Shown here in pieces: positions 1-6,637 of a stretch of 15,162 nt of DNA. How positions within the stretch are numbered: position 1 is the stretch's first letter; each line of letters starts with the position of its first letter. Below the pieces are notes generated by a model. That model worked only from the letters and a program-made list of their open reading frames with translations, was not told where the DNA came from and searched no databases. The stretch is from UBA9732 sp963609725 (lineage in GTDB: Bacteria > Spirochaetota > Spirochaetia > Sphaerochaetales > Sphaerochaetaceae), in the NCBI GenBank assembly GCA_963609725.1, contig CAVDLI010000035.1:1-15162 (forward strand). Reading direction: 5' to 3'. A program made the position numbers and the translations under genes.

Positions 1-102
1 TTAGCCGAAAAGGCAAAGCCAAGATTCATGAAGACAGTTTTGCAAAAACCTCTATTATTGCTTATTCTTTCTAATCCCACCACTTTTGTGCTTGAATCAT
101 AA
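1..102 (+). CDS. possible 3' end of an upstream gene, product unknown
   Basis: Frame 1 is open from the first base to a TAA at 100-102, giving 33 codons with a Leu-rich stretch near the end (PLLLLILSNP). No start codon with a ribosome site is visible, so if it is coding it must begin outside the window. An open run of this length is quite possible by chance in AT-rich DNA, and I recognise no family. The minus strand of the same stretch has only very short frames. Treat this as a weak suggestion that a plus-strand gene ends just before the symporter promoter. Confidence 0.2.
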   Translation, partial: LAEKAKPRFMKTVLQKPLLLLILSNPTTFVLES

Positions 103-106
103 TAGC

Positions 107-136
107 TAGACAACTAGATTGAGTTGCAAATATAAT
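107..136 (+). promoter_or_regulatory. predicted sigma70-type promoter of the symporter gene, leaderless arrangement
   Basis: TAGACA (107-112, five of six to consensus) is followed after 18 bp by a perfect TATAAT (131-136). The hexamer ends 6 nt before the ATG at 143, so transcription would begin at or next to the A of the start codon. An alternative, weaker pair, TTGAAT (92-97) and TAGATT (115-120) with a 17 bp spacer, would give a leader of about 16 nt. Confidence 0.5.
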
Positions 137-142
137 CAAGGC

Positions 143-1408
143 ATGAAAACTTGGTTGACTTATTTGGCATCTGCAGCCATGGGGCTTGCCTTTCAGGTAA
201 TGTTCAAGGAAAGTTCCTTTTTTTACTCTGCTATGAATTTCATGGCCACATTAACTTTGCGCCTTGGAGTTTTTATTGTTTTCCCCTTAGTCTTTTTCTC
301 TATGACAGCAGGAACAGCATCTCTTGGGAAGAAAAAAGGTTCTAACAGCTTTGTTTGGCTTTCAACTTTCTTTTGGAGTCTACTTACATCTCTTGTTTTA
401 TCAATAGCAGCTGCTTTAATTTTCAAACTACTTCCAGTCTCTTTTCCTGTAATAGAAAATACTTCTGCCACAGCAGTAAAAGACTCAACGTTGTACAAAG
501 CTTTTGCAGAATTGACATCAAGTAAACTCTCTCTTTCAAACCCTCTTTCTTTTAACTCTTTTACAAATTTAGTTAAAGCAAGTGATATTCTTTTTCCTGT
601 AATTTTCTTTGCTTTGGTTTTTGGATATGCATTAAGACCAACAAGTGAAATCATCTATCCAGCATATAATGTTATCAATTCTTTAAGTGAAGCTATGTTT
701 AGACTTGCAAGACAAATAGCAAAAATTATGTGGATTGCAATTTTCTTCATCTCTGGCGCTTGGTATGAAAATCTTTGGCTAAATGGTACAGTCTTTGTTT
801 CTTTGAACTTCATATCAATGCTGTGTCTTATTAGCTTTGGAACTTTCTTAATCATCATTCCTTTAATTTATTCTATTACAACAGGATTTAAGAGAAATCC
901 TTACAGACAAATAATTAGACTCTTGTCTTCTTCTACTGCCGCTTTTTTCTCTATAAGTAGCCTTTTTAGCCTTCCAGCTCTTTATACTAATTGCCGCATA
1001 AATCTTGGAATACGAAAAAATGTTGTCTCTACTGCATTACCTTTGCACAAAATTTTGACAAAAGGCGGGAGCGCCATGATGGGAACTTTATGCTCTTGTT
1101 CTCTTTTATTATCTATAAATGGAACAAGCGCAAGTATTTCTCAAATCATTACTATTGCTCTAGCATGTACAGTAATAAGTTTTGCAAGTAGCATACATAG
1201 TGGTTATGAAGTAGTGTTTTGCATCTCATGTGCTTTAGGGCTTCTTAATATTGATACTACAGACAGCCTTTCTTCAATCTTTGGAATGCTACCTCTTATA
1301 AACGGCATTGCTCTTTTCTTTGACACTCTTCTTTCTGGTCTGGGAACAAGTTTCACAGCATGTAATCTTAAAGCAGATTGCAACATTGTTGAGAAAGATA
1401 CTGTATAA
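143..1408 (+). CDS. divergent dicarboxylate/amino acid:cation symporter (DAACS/SDF family)
   Basis: A 421-residue polytopic membrane protein resembling the glutamate/dicarboxylate:cation symporter family, which couples import of acidic amino acids or C4-dicarboxylates to Na+ or H+. A serine-rich SSS stretch (residues 262-264) precedes a hairpin-like segment, then ALPLHKILTKGGSAMMG (298-314) sits where family members carry the NMDGT signature. The last helix has FFDTLLSGLGTSFT (393-406), in the place of the substrate-binding helix 8. Because NMDGT is replaced by a KGGSAMM sequence, the cation or substrate preference may differ from GltP/GltPh. I choose ATG 143, not the in-frame TTG at 119: TTG 119 lies inside the promoter region and has no ribosome site. 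No Shine-Dalgarno is well placed before 143 either (AAGG ends only 2 nt away). It probably heads an operon with the next membrane protein, 44 nt downstream. Family is fairly secure; substrate is unknown. Confidence 0.75.
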   Translation: MKTWLTYLASAAMGLAFQVMFKESSFFYSAMNFMATLTLRLGVFIVFPLVFFSMTAGTASLGKKKGSNSFVWLSTFFWSLLTSLVLSIAAALIFKLLPVSFPVIENTSATAVKDSTLYKAFAELTSSKLSLSNPLSFNSFTNLVKASDILFPVIFFALVFGYALRPTSEIIYPAYNVINSLSEAMFRLARQIAKIMWIAIFFISGAWYENLWLNGTVFVSLNFISMLCLISFGTFLIIIPLIYSITTGFKRNPYRQIIRLLSSSTAAFFSISSLFSLPALYTNCRINLGIRKNVVSTALPLHKILTKGGSAMMGTLCSCSLLLSINGTSASISQIITIALACTVISFASSIHSGYEVVFCISCALGLLNIDTTDSLSSIFGMLPLINGIALFFDTLLSGLGTSFTACNLKADCNIVEKDTV

Positions 1409-1452
1409 AGAGTTTTTTCAATAAGAGCTTTTCCAAAAAGGAGCTTGGTATT

Positions 1453-2193
1453 ATGCATAATAAATTCCTAAACACTGTATTATTCATTGTGCAATTGCTT
1501 ATAACAGCACTATGCATTGCTGTTGCAGCAAGAGGTATTTTTCTTGCACAAAACTTCTCTTTGGAACTTCCTTTTATACAAGTCTCTGTTAGAATTATCA
1601 TGATTTTGATTTTTACTATTAGTTACTACAAAAGCAGTATCACTGGAGGAAATCCTGAAAACATCTTTATAGTATGCTTTATTCTTTCTGCCTCTCTTTC
1701 AGAGCTTAGGGTGTTTGATTATTTTGCTTCTCTTACACAAATAAGGCTCTTGTCTGTAACAGCTTTGTCTAGAATTTCTATCTTTTCAACAATGATGATG
1801 CTTCTTTCCCTTATTGGGTCTGGAATTTATTTTCAAAACAATGAACATGGAGCAGTGTCTCTTTTTACTTGGATAAGTCTTGCAGGAGCATTCTTTTTGA
1901 GTATTTTACTTCCCACTCCCATCTACTTCACAAACATTTGGAAAATGGTACCTTCTTTTTGGATTATTATCATTTTAAGCGTAGTAGCAATTATCGTAAA
2001 TATATTAAATCTTTTTATTGAACCCCTTGGGACGGGAACAATTAGACTTCTTTCTTCTCTTCTTTTTGTAATAGGAATCTTTTTACTTTGTTTCTTTGAC
2101 AAGGAGTATTTTATATTAGCTGGGTCGTTGGCATTTGTAATAGGGTGCCTTCTTAATGCTATAGTACTAACACGAAATGCCATAAGGTTGTAA
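1453..2193 (+). CDS. uncharacterised eight-helix membrane protein
   Basis: I do not recognise this 246-residue protein. It is strongly hydrophobic, with about eight predicted membrane segments near residues 7-29, 43-60, 70-86, 107-127, 135-155, 168-190, 197-215 and 219-241, joined by short loops. The longest loop (about 87-106) is FDYFASLTQIRLLSVTALSR. There is no catalytic-looking motif, no signal peptide separate from helix 1, and no soluble domain. The start is well supported by AGGAG at 1439-1443, 9 nt before the ATG. The gene follows the symporter by 44 nt on the same strand and is probably cotranscribed, so a role beside that transporter is possible but unproven. It ends at the first unit of a 13-bp repeat series. 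Confidence 0.75.
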   Translation: MHNKFLNTVLFIVQLLITALCIAVAARGIFLAQNFSLELPFIQVSVRIIMILIFTISYYKSSITGGNPENIFIVCFILSASLSELRVFDYFASLTQIRLLSVTALSRISIFSTMMMLLSLIGSGIYFQNNEHGAVSLFTWISLAGAFFLSILLPTPIYFTNIWKMVPSFWIIIILSVVAIIVNILNLFIEPLGTGTIRLLSSLLFVIGIFLLCFFDKEYFILAGSLAFVIGCLLNAIVLTRNAIRL

Positions 2194-2250
2194 GGTTAAG
2201 ACTAAAAATTAAGGCTGTAGATTAAAACTGTAAATTAAAAGATTAAAATC
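2181..2250 (+). repeat. degenerate 13-bp tandem repeats ending in shorter ATTAAAA units
   Basis: Four consecutive 13-mers can be aligned by eye: CATAAGGTTGTAA (2181-2193, containing the membrane-protein stop), GTTAAGACTAAAA (2195-2207, after one base), ATTAAGGCTGTAG (2208-2220) and ATTAAAACTGTAA (2221-2233). They are followed by ATTAAAAG (2234-2241) and ATTAAAATC (2242-2250). The two last 13-mers are the most alike. The array fills most of the gap before the GT4 gene. Confidence 0.45.
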
Positions 2251-2252
2251 TA

Positions 2253-2269
2253 CCGGAGGAAACCTTTGG
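2253..2269 (+). other. small hairpin covering a strong Shine-Dalgarno; attenuator or weak terminator
   Basis: CCGGAGG (2253-2259) can pair with CCTTTGG (2263-2269) across an AAA loop, giving seven base pairs of which two are G-U. The left arm contains GGAGG, the best ribosome-binding sequence in this gap, so folding would hide it. An irregular T-rich tract (2271-2287) follows, interrupted by CAAAAA, so a weak intrinsic terminator for the upstream operon is the alternative reading. Confidence 0.3.
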
Positions 2270-2298
2270 CTTTTCAAAAATTTTTTTGGGAGAGATAA
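2266..2298 (+). CDS. possible 10-codon leader peptide before the GT4 gene
   Basis: A TTG at 2266 lies 5 nt after GGAGGA (2255-2260) and opens a 10-codon frame (would read M-A-F-Q-K-F-F-W-E-R) ending in TAA at 2296-2298, one base before the GT4 ATG. The good spacing and near-abutting stop could allow translational coupling. The frame is too short to be judged from composition, and the GT4 gene has its own GGGAGAG site, so this is speculative. Confidence 0.15.
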   Translation: MAFQKFFWER

Positions 2299-2299
2299 C

Positions 2300-3460
2300 A
2301 TGAAAATTGGTCAATTTGGAGAATCTTTCATTCCTTGTTTTGACGGCGTTGCAAGAGTAATGAAAGCATATGCAGAAAACTTAAGCAAAAAGGGCAACGA
2401 AGTATATGTCGTAGCGCCAATGTATGATGCAGGTTTTAGAGGCCAATACCCTTATGAAATTGTAGATTTTAGTTCTTTTAGATTTACTCATAAATTACCT
2501 TACAGAATTGGATTAAAATCACTAGACAGGCATTTTGTTGCAAGAATGAAACAAGTTGACCTTGATATTTGTCATGTCCATGGACCAGCTTTTGCAGGTC
2601 AAATTGGATTAAATTATGCAAAACACCATAATATTCCTTTAGTTGGCTCTTTTCATACAAAATTTTATGATGACATTTATGAAGTAACAGGCTCAAAAAC
2701 AATAGCAAAAATTAGTGTAAAAGCAATAGCAAATTTTTATGAAAAATGTGATGAGGTTTGGGCTGTCTCTGTAGGAGCCGGAGAAACTCTTAGAGAATAT
2801 GGGTACAAAGGAGACATTGTAGTTATGCAAAACGGTACTGATAAAAGGCCGTTGAACATTTCTAAAATCCCTGAAGTTAGAGCAAAATATAACATTACAG
2901 GAGATAAACCCACTTTTCTTTATGTTGGAAGACTTCATTGGAATAAGAATTTACGAAGAATAATTGAATCTTGTGGACTTCTAAAACAAAAAGGATTTGA
3001 TTTTCAACTTGTTTTTGCAGGACAGGGCATGGAAGAAAAAGAAGTAAAAGAACTTGCTCAGCAATGTGGTATTGAACAAAACTTGATTTTAACAGGTTTC
3101 ATTTATGATGTAGAAACTCTTGATTGTCTTTACGCTATTTCTGACTTGTTTATTTTCCCATCAATTTATGACAATTCTTCACTTGCATTAAGAGAAGCTG
3201 CTGCCCAGTATACAGCAGGTCTTGCTATTAAAGGTTCTTGCACAGCAGAAGTCATCACAGATGAAGTCAATGGACTTCTTTGTGAAGACACAAATGAAAG
3301 TGTTTGTAACAAAATTATAAAATTCCTTCAAATGCCAGAAGAAAAGAGAAAAAAAATTGAAGATGCTGCATACAACACAGTCTCTATTTCTTGGAATACT
3401 CTTATGGATACAGTTCTTCAAAGATATGAAAATCTTATGTTAAAGTATAAAAAGAAATAA
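2300..3460 (+). CDS. GT4-family glycosyltransferase, probably diacylglycerol glycosyltransferase-like
   Basis: A 386-residue GT-B fold retaining glycosyltransferase of family 4, which transfers a hexose from a nucleotide-sugar. The N-terminal acceptor domain starts MKIGQFGESFIPCFDGVARV, the typical opening with a FxPxxDGVAR loop, and continues through DICHVHGP (residues 89-96). The donor domain begins near 205 with LYVGRLHWNKN (207-217), where R211 and K216 are the expected phosphate-contacting pair, then FAGQGMEE and GFIYD. The usual EX7E motif is present as DX7E (D291 to E299, in IYDNSSLALREA). There are no membrane helices; such enzymes act at the inner face of the membrane. GGGAGAG (2288-2294) lies 5 nt before the ATG. 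The next gene starts 43 nt downstream and is an MGDG-synthase-type enzyme, which suggests both build one membrane glycolipid. Family secure; acceptor inferred from context. Confidence 0.8.
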   Translation: MKIGQFGESFIPCFDGVARVMKAYAENLSKKGNEVYVVAPMYDAGFRGQYPYEIVDFSSFRFTHKLPYRIGLKSLDRHFVARMKQVDLDICHVHGPAFAGQIGLNYAKHHNIPLVGSFHTKFYDDIYEVTGSKTIAKISVKAIANFYEKCDEVWAVSVGAGETLREYGYKGDIVVMQNGTDKRPLNISKIPEVRAKYNITGDKPTFLYVGRLHWNKNLRRIIESCGLLKQKGFDFQLVFAGQGMEEKEVKELAQQCGIEQNLILTGFIYDVETLDCLYAISDLFIFPSIYDNSSLALREAAAQYTAGLAIKGSCTAEVITDEVNGLLCEDTNESVCNKIIKFLQMPEEKRKKIEDAAYNTVSISWNTLMDTVLQRYENLMLKYKKK

Positions 3461-3503
3461 AGCCAATATGAATTTTACGTGCAATTTTAATAAAGGAAAG
3501 AAA

Positions 3504-4640
3504 ATGAAAGCTTTAATTTTAAGTGCAAATACAGGTGGTGGACACAACTCGTGTGCAAAAGCAATACAAGATGTTTTTATATCGCACAATGAAGTGTGTG
3601 ATATGCAAGATTGTTTGTCTTTAATCTCTAAAGAAATCTCAGAAGTAGCCGCTTTTGGGCATATTTTTGTATATAGACATGCTTCCTGGATTATGCATGT
3701 ATCTTACAAAAACGTTGATAAAAAAAGAGAAAAATTATTCAAAAAGAACTCTCTTCTTTCAAAAGCTTTATCTTTAGGAGTTCCTCATCTTTATAAACTT
3801 ATAGAAGAAAAAGGATATGACACAATAATTTGTACTCATATTTTTGCAGCACAAATGGTTACAGAATTACAAGAAAAATATAAAACACTTTTATTGACAT
3901 GCCAAATAACAACAGACTATGGTTTTACCGCAAATTCCAAATACACAGATATTGATTTTTATTTTATTCCAGACAAAAGACTTCTTGATGATTTTATTCA
4001 AGATGGACTTCCTAAAGAAAAACTCTTTGCAAGTGGTATTCCCGTAAACAAAGAATTTTTTCAAAAAACAAACAAAGAAAATGAAAAAGAAAAACTTTGT
4101 ATTCCCAAAAACTACAAGCACATTTTAGTAATGGGAGGAAGTATGGGAGGGGGCCCCATTCTGAAATCCACACAGCTTTTAATTGAAAACCTCAAAGAAA
4201 ACAATTATTTATCTATTGTTTGCGGAACTAACAAGGCGCTTTATAACAAACTTTTTAAGAAATATGGTAACAAAAAGAATGTACATATATATGAAGTCTC
4301 ACATCAAATGCCACTTTTAATGCATTCTGCAGATCTCATTTTCACAAAACCGGGAGGACTGACCACAACAGAAGCATATGCTTGCAACCTACCAATGGCA
4401 CTACTTAATTATCTTGGAGGTTGTGAAACAGACAACAAAATATTTTTCACAAAAATGGGTGGTGCAATAGCAGCAGACAAGCCCAAAGCTCTTGTAGACC
4501 AAACAATTGCTTTATTAAACAACCCATCCCGCTTACAAGAAATGTCAAATGCAATGGCAAAAGCCTCACAAGGGAAACCAATCCCAGAGAACTTTATCTA
4601 TGACACTCTCAAAAAAGCTCATGAAAAGAACTTAGCTTAA
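3504..4640 (+). CDS. MGDG synthase/UgtP-type glycosyltransferase (GT28-like)
   Basis: A 378-residue GT-B enzyme like bacterial processive diacylglycerol glucosyltransferase UgtP and plant MGDG synthase, which transfer glucose or galactose from UDP-sugar to diacylglycerol at the cytoplasmic face of the membrane. Visible motifs are SANTGGGHNSCAKAI (residues 8-22, the family's GGGH acceptor loop), a glycine-rich hinge VMGGSMGGGP (209-218), and TKPGGLTTTEA (281-291), the UDP-sugar binding signature. It is followed by a GCETDN stretch where relatives have a GQE-N loop. I start at ATG 3504, which has AAAGGAAAG just upstream; an in-frame ATG at 3468 has no ribosome site and would add twelve unrelated residues. 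The gene shares an operon with the GT4 gene ending 43 nt before, and a hairpin overlaps its stop codon. Sugar and number of transfers cannot be read from the sequence. Confidence 0.82.
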   Translation: MKALILSANTGGGHNSCAKAIQDVFISHNEVCDMQDCLSLISKEISEVAAFGHIFVYRHASWIMHVSYKNVDKKREKLFKKNSLLSKALSLGVPHLYKLIEEKGYDTIICTHIFAAQMVTELQEKYKTLLLTCQITTDYGFTANSKYTDIDFYFIPDKRLLDDFIQDGLPKEKLFASGIPVNKEFFQKTNKENEKEKLCIPKNYKHILVMGGSMGGGPILKSTQLLIENLKENNYLSIVCGTNKALYNKLFKKYGNKKNVHIYEVSHQMPLLMHSADLIFTKPGGLTTTEAYACNLPMALLNYLGGCETDNKIFFTKMGGAIAADKPKALVDQTIALLNNPSRLQEMSNAMAKASQGKPIPENFIYDTLKKAHEKNLA

Positions 4641-4655
4641 GCTTAAGTATTTTTC
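4630..4655 (+). terminator. probable intrinsic terminator of the glycosyltransferase operon
   Basis: ACTTAGC (4630-4636) pairs with GCTTAAGT (4641-4648) around a TTAA loop, with one bulged T, and TTTTT follows at 4650-4654. The stem is AU-rich and overlaps the stop codon. A second imperfect palindrome, TTTCAC-AAATT-GTGAAA (about 4677-4693), lies between the two convergent genes and might help stop transcription from either side. Confidence 0.4.
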
Positions 4656-4710
4656 CGCAGTTTTTGCAAAAACTTCTTTCACAAATTGTGAAAACAAATC
4701 TCCTCAATTT

Positions 4711-6492
4711 TTATTTTGCAGAACCTTCTTCTAAAAGTTTCTTTGACATCTCAAAGATTATATTAGGCACAACTTTTACTTCTTTTCTATCATAAGTAAT
4801 AAGCCCGTTAGTTTCCTGCTCAACATCTGAAAGCTGTGTATAAATTGCACCGGCTAGCCCTTTTTGTTTTGCTATCATTATTTGTTTTTCATAAAGTTTT
4901 ACGATTGCACAAGTCAATTCTTCTTTTGACTTGAGTCTTTTATATATAAAACTTTTTTTTGCTGTAGTATTTGTATCATAACCGTAACCACCAAACTCAG
5001 AAAGAATAACACATCTTCCCAAGCGGTCTTTATGAAATTTGTATGGTCTAAAATATACATGAAGACTCTTAAAATCCCCAATTTTCTGGTCTTGCCATCC
5101 AGATGCATGGTCCACCGTTCTTGTACTGTCAAGTTTCTCTATTTCACTAACAATACGTTTAGAGTCAAACTGCCCCCATGCTTCATTAAAAGGAACCCAC
5201 ATTGCAATAGATGTAACATTATAAAGATGCTTTACTGTATCATAAGCCTCTTTTTCCCAAATCTCTCTTTGCTCAATATCACTTCTAGCAAATTTTTCAT
5301 ATTCATTATCCTTAATATGAGAGCCAAAAAACAAAGGAAGAGTTATTGTCCCAATCTTATACTTACCACCACCAGAGACCATATCTTGCCAAACTAAAAT
5401 ACCAAGCCTGTCACAATGATAATACCATCTCAAAGGCTCAATTTTTATGTGTTTTCTAAGAGTATTAAAACCTAATTTTTTAGCAAGTAAAATATCATTT
5501 ATAAAATCATTATCACTTTTTGGAGTGTAATACCCACCCTTATAATAACCTTGATCTAACAGCCCATGATGAAAATACGGCTTACCATTGAGTTTTAAGA
5601 CTTTGTTTCCTTTATCATCTTCTCCAACTTCAAAAGTTCTAAGTCCAACATAACTTTCTACTTTGTCGTAAACATTATCTTTTAAAACAGCCGTTTTGCA
5701 CGAATTTTCAAACTCTCTCTCTTTAACACCCTTAATACTAAGTGTAAAATCATAAAGAAAAGGATCTTCAGGAGACCACAAATGAGGATTTGGAATATCA
5801 ATTCTTTGTTTAGTCCCTGTCTCAAACGTAAAAGAAAGAGCACAAGAAGGTATTGAAAGTTCAACAAAACAGCAAGAATTATCATTTGTATGAACTTCAA
5901 TAAAGAAACCTTGTAAATCTGGAGTAATTTCAAAATCTTTTATATATGTTTTTGGAACTTTTTCAATCCAAACTGTTTGCCAAATCCCACTTGTTTTAGG
6001 ATACCAAATTCCACCCGGCGTACTACTTTGTTTTCCTCTTGAAATCTCTTTTGAATCTCCAGGGTCTTGAACTAAAACAGAAAGCTCAAAATCTTTTGAA
6101 AAAATCCCTTTTTCAGATAAATCAATACTAAAAGGCAAATACCCACCCACATGGTCACAAACTATTTTACTATTTATACGCACAATGGCTCTGTAATCAA
6201 CCGCACCAAAATGCAAAACAAGTCTTTCTTTTTCAAAATCAACAGGCTCTGGGAATTCAACATGTCGCTTATAGCACATAGTTTCATGCGCTTGGAGCGT
6301 TCTTTCAACACCACTATAAACACTTTCTGGGGAATATGGCACATTTATAACATACTCTTTAAGGTTTTGAGAGTCTGACACAAACACAAGAGACCATTTG
6401 CCATTAAGACAATAATAACTTTCTCTTTTCATTTGCGGACGCGGATACTCACTTAAAGGAATATTTTCTTCATTAGAAATCTCTCTTGCCAT
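4711..6492 (-). CDS. glycoside hydrolase family 2 (beta-galactosidase/beta-glucuronidase-like)
   Basis: A 593-residue family 2 glycosidase, a retaining enzyme that removes beta-linked galactose, glucuronic acid or related sugars. The N-terminal sugar-binding jelly roll runs from about 20 to 180 (CLNGKW near 28; FGAVDYRAIVRINSK near 95; GGIWYPKTSGIWQTVWIE near 160-177). An immunoglobulin-like domain follows to about 280, and the TIM barrel covers about 290-590 (NGKPYFHHGLLDQGYY; NTLRKHIKIEPLRWYYHCDRLG). E437 in MWVPFNEAWG is the expected acid/base and E499 in ILSEFGG the nucleophile. YTQLSDVEQETNGL near 551-564 is typical of the subgroup. No signal peptide is seen, so it should be cytoplasmic and act on imported sugars. 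AGAGGGG precedes the ATG by about 4 nt. It is monocistronic, convergent with the glycosyltransferases and divergent from rsmE. Exact substrate unknown. Confidence 0.88.
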   Translation of the reverse strand: MAREISNEENIPLSEYPRPQMKRESYYCLNGKWSLVFVSDSQNLKEYVINVPYSPESVYSGVERTLQAHETMCYKRHVEFPEPVDFEKERLVLHFGAVDYRAIVRINSKIVCDHVGGYLPFSIDLSEKGIFSKDFELSVLVQDPGDSKEISRGKQSSTPGGIWYPKTSGIWQTVWIEKVPKTYIKDFEITPDLQGFFIEVHTNDNSCCFVELSIPSCALSFTFETGTKQRIDIPNPHLWSPEDPFLYDFTLSIKGVKEREFENSCKTAVLKDNVYDKVESYVGLRTFEVGEDDKGNKVLKLNGKPYFHHGLLDQGYYKGGYYTPKSDNDFINDILLAKKLGFNTLRKHIKIEPLRWYYHCDRLGILVWQDMVSGGGKYKIGTITLPLFFGSHIKDNEYEKFARSDIEQREIWEKEAYDTVKHLYNVTSIAMWVPFNEAWGQFDSKRIVSEIEKLDSTRTVDHASGWQDQKIGDFKSLHVYFRPYKFHKDRLGRCVILSEFGGYGYDTNTTAKKSFIYKRLKSKEELTCAIVKLYEKQIMIAKQKGLAGAIYTQLSDVEQETNGLITYDRKEVKVVPNIIFEMSKKLLEEGSAK

Positions 6493-6515
6493 AAAACCCC
6501 TCTTTTATAAAACCT

Positions 6516-6545
6516 CTTATAACCATCGTATAAAACATAACGCAA
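6516..6545 (-). promoter_or_regulatory. predicted promoter of the GH2 gene
   Basis: Reading the minus strand, TTGCGT (6540-6545) is followed after 18 bp by TATAAG (6516-6521), which is five of six to the -10 consensus and lies about 23 nt before the ATG. The -35 is weak. The motif GTTTTAT occurs three times between about 6495 and 6536 on this strand, two of the copies preceded by AGAGG-type sequence; it could be a regulator site, but AT-rich chance repetition is as likely. Confidence 0.35.
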
Positions 6546-6569
6546 TAGCAACACAATAATATCATAATA

Positions 6570-6599
6570 TTGAAAAAACCGCGTATTTTAGCCAATAAT
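6570..6599 (+). promoter_or_regulatory. predicted promoter of rsmE
   Basis: TTGAAA (6570-6575, five of six) is followed after 18 bp by AATAAT (6594-6599, five of six). Transcription would start near 6606, leaving a leader of about 32 nt with a good ribosome site. The in-frame TTG at 6599 overlaps the -10 and so is unlikely to be translated. Confidence 0.5.
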
Positions 6600-6637
6600 T
6601 GAAAAGAAAAACACAACCACAGGCAAGGAAGTCTTTA

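Noticed and set aside
119..142. TTG start adding eight residues to the symporter
   Set aside because: It lies between the -35 and -10 of the predicted promoter and has no ribosome site; the added residues show no family similarity.
3468..3503. Upstream ATG for the MGDG-type transferase
   Set aside because: No Shine-Dalgarno before 3468, while ATG 3504 has AAAGGAAAG and begins directly with the conserved MKALILSANTGGGH.
4656..4673. Palindrome GTTTTTGCAAAAAC as a regulatory site
   Set aside because: It lies between convergent genes, has no loop, and is AT-rich enough to occur by chance; at most it helps termination.
4835..4843. Fifth DnaA-box match
   Set aside because: It is single and inside the GH2 coding sequence; one such chance match is expected in a window of this size and composition.
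5032..5397. 121-codon plus-strand frame opposite the GH2 gene
   Set aside because: The minus-strand GH2 reading covers it with conserved catalytic motifs, including E437 and E499 at or beside this stretch.
6599..6637. TTG start for RsmE
   Set aside because: It overlaps the predicted -10 hexamer; ATG 6638 has AAGGAAG at good spacing and gives the usual MRVFLLPP start.
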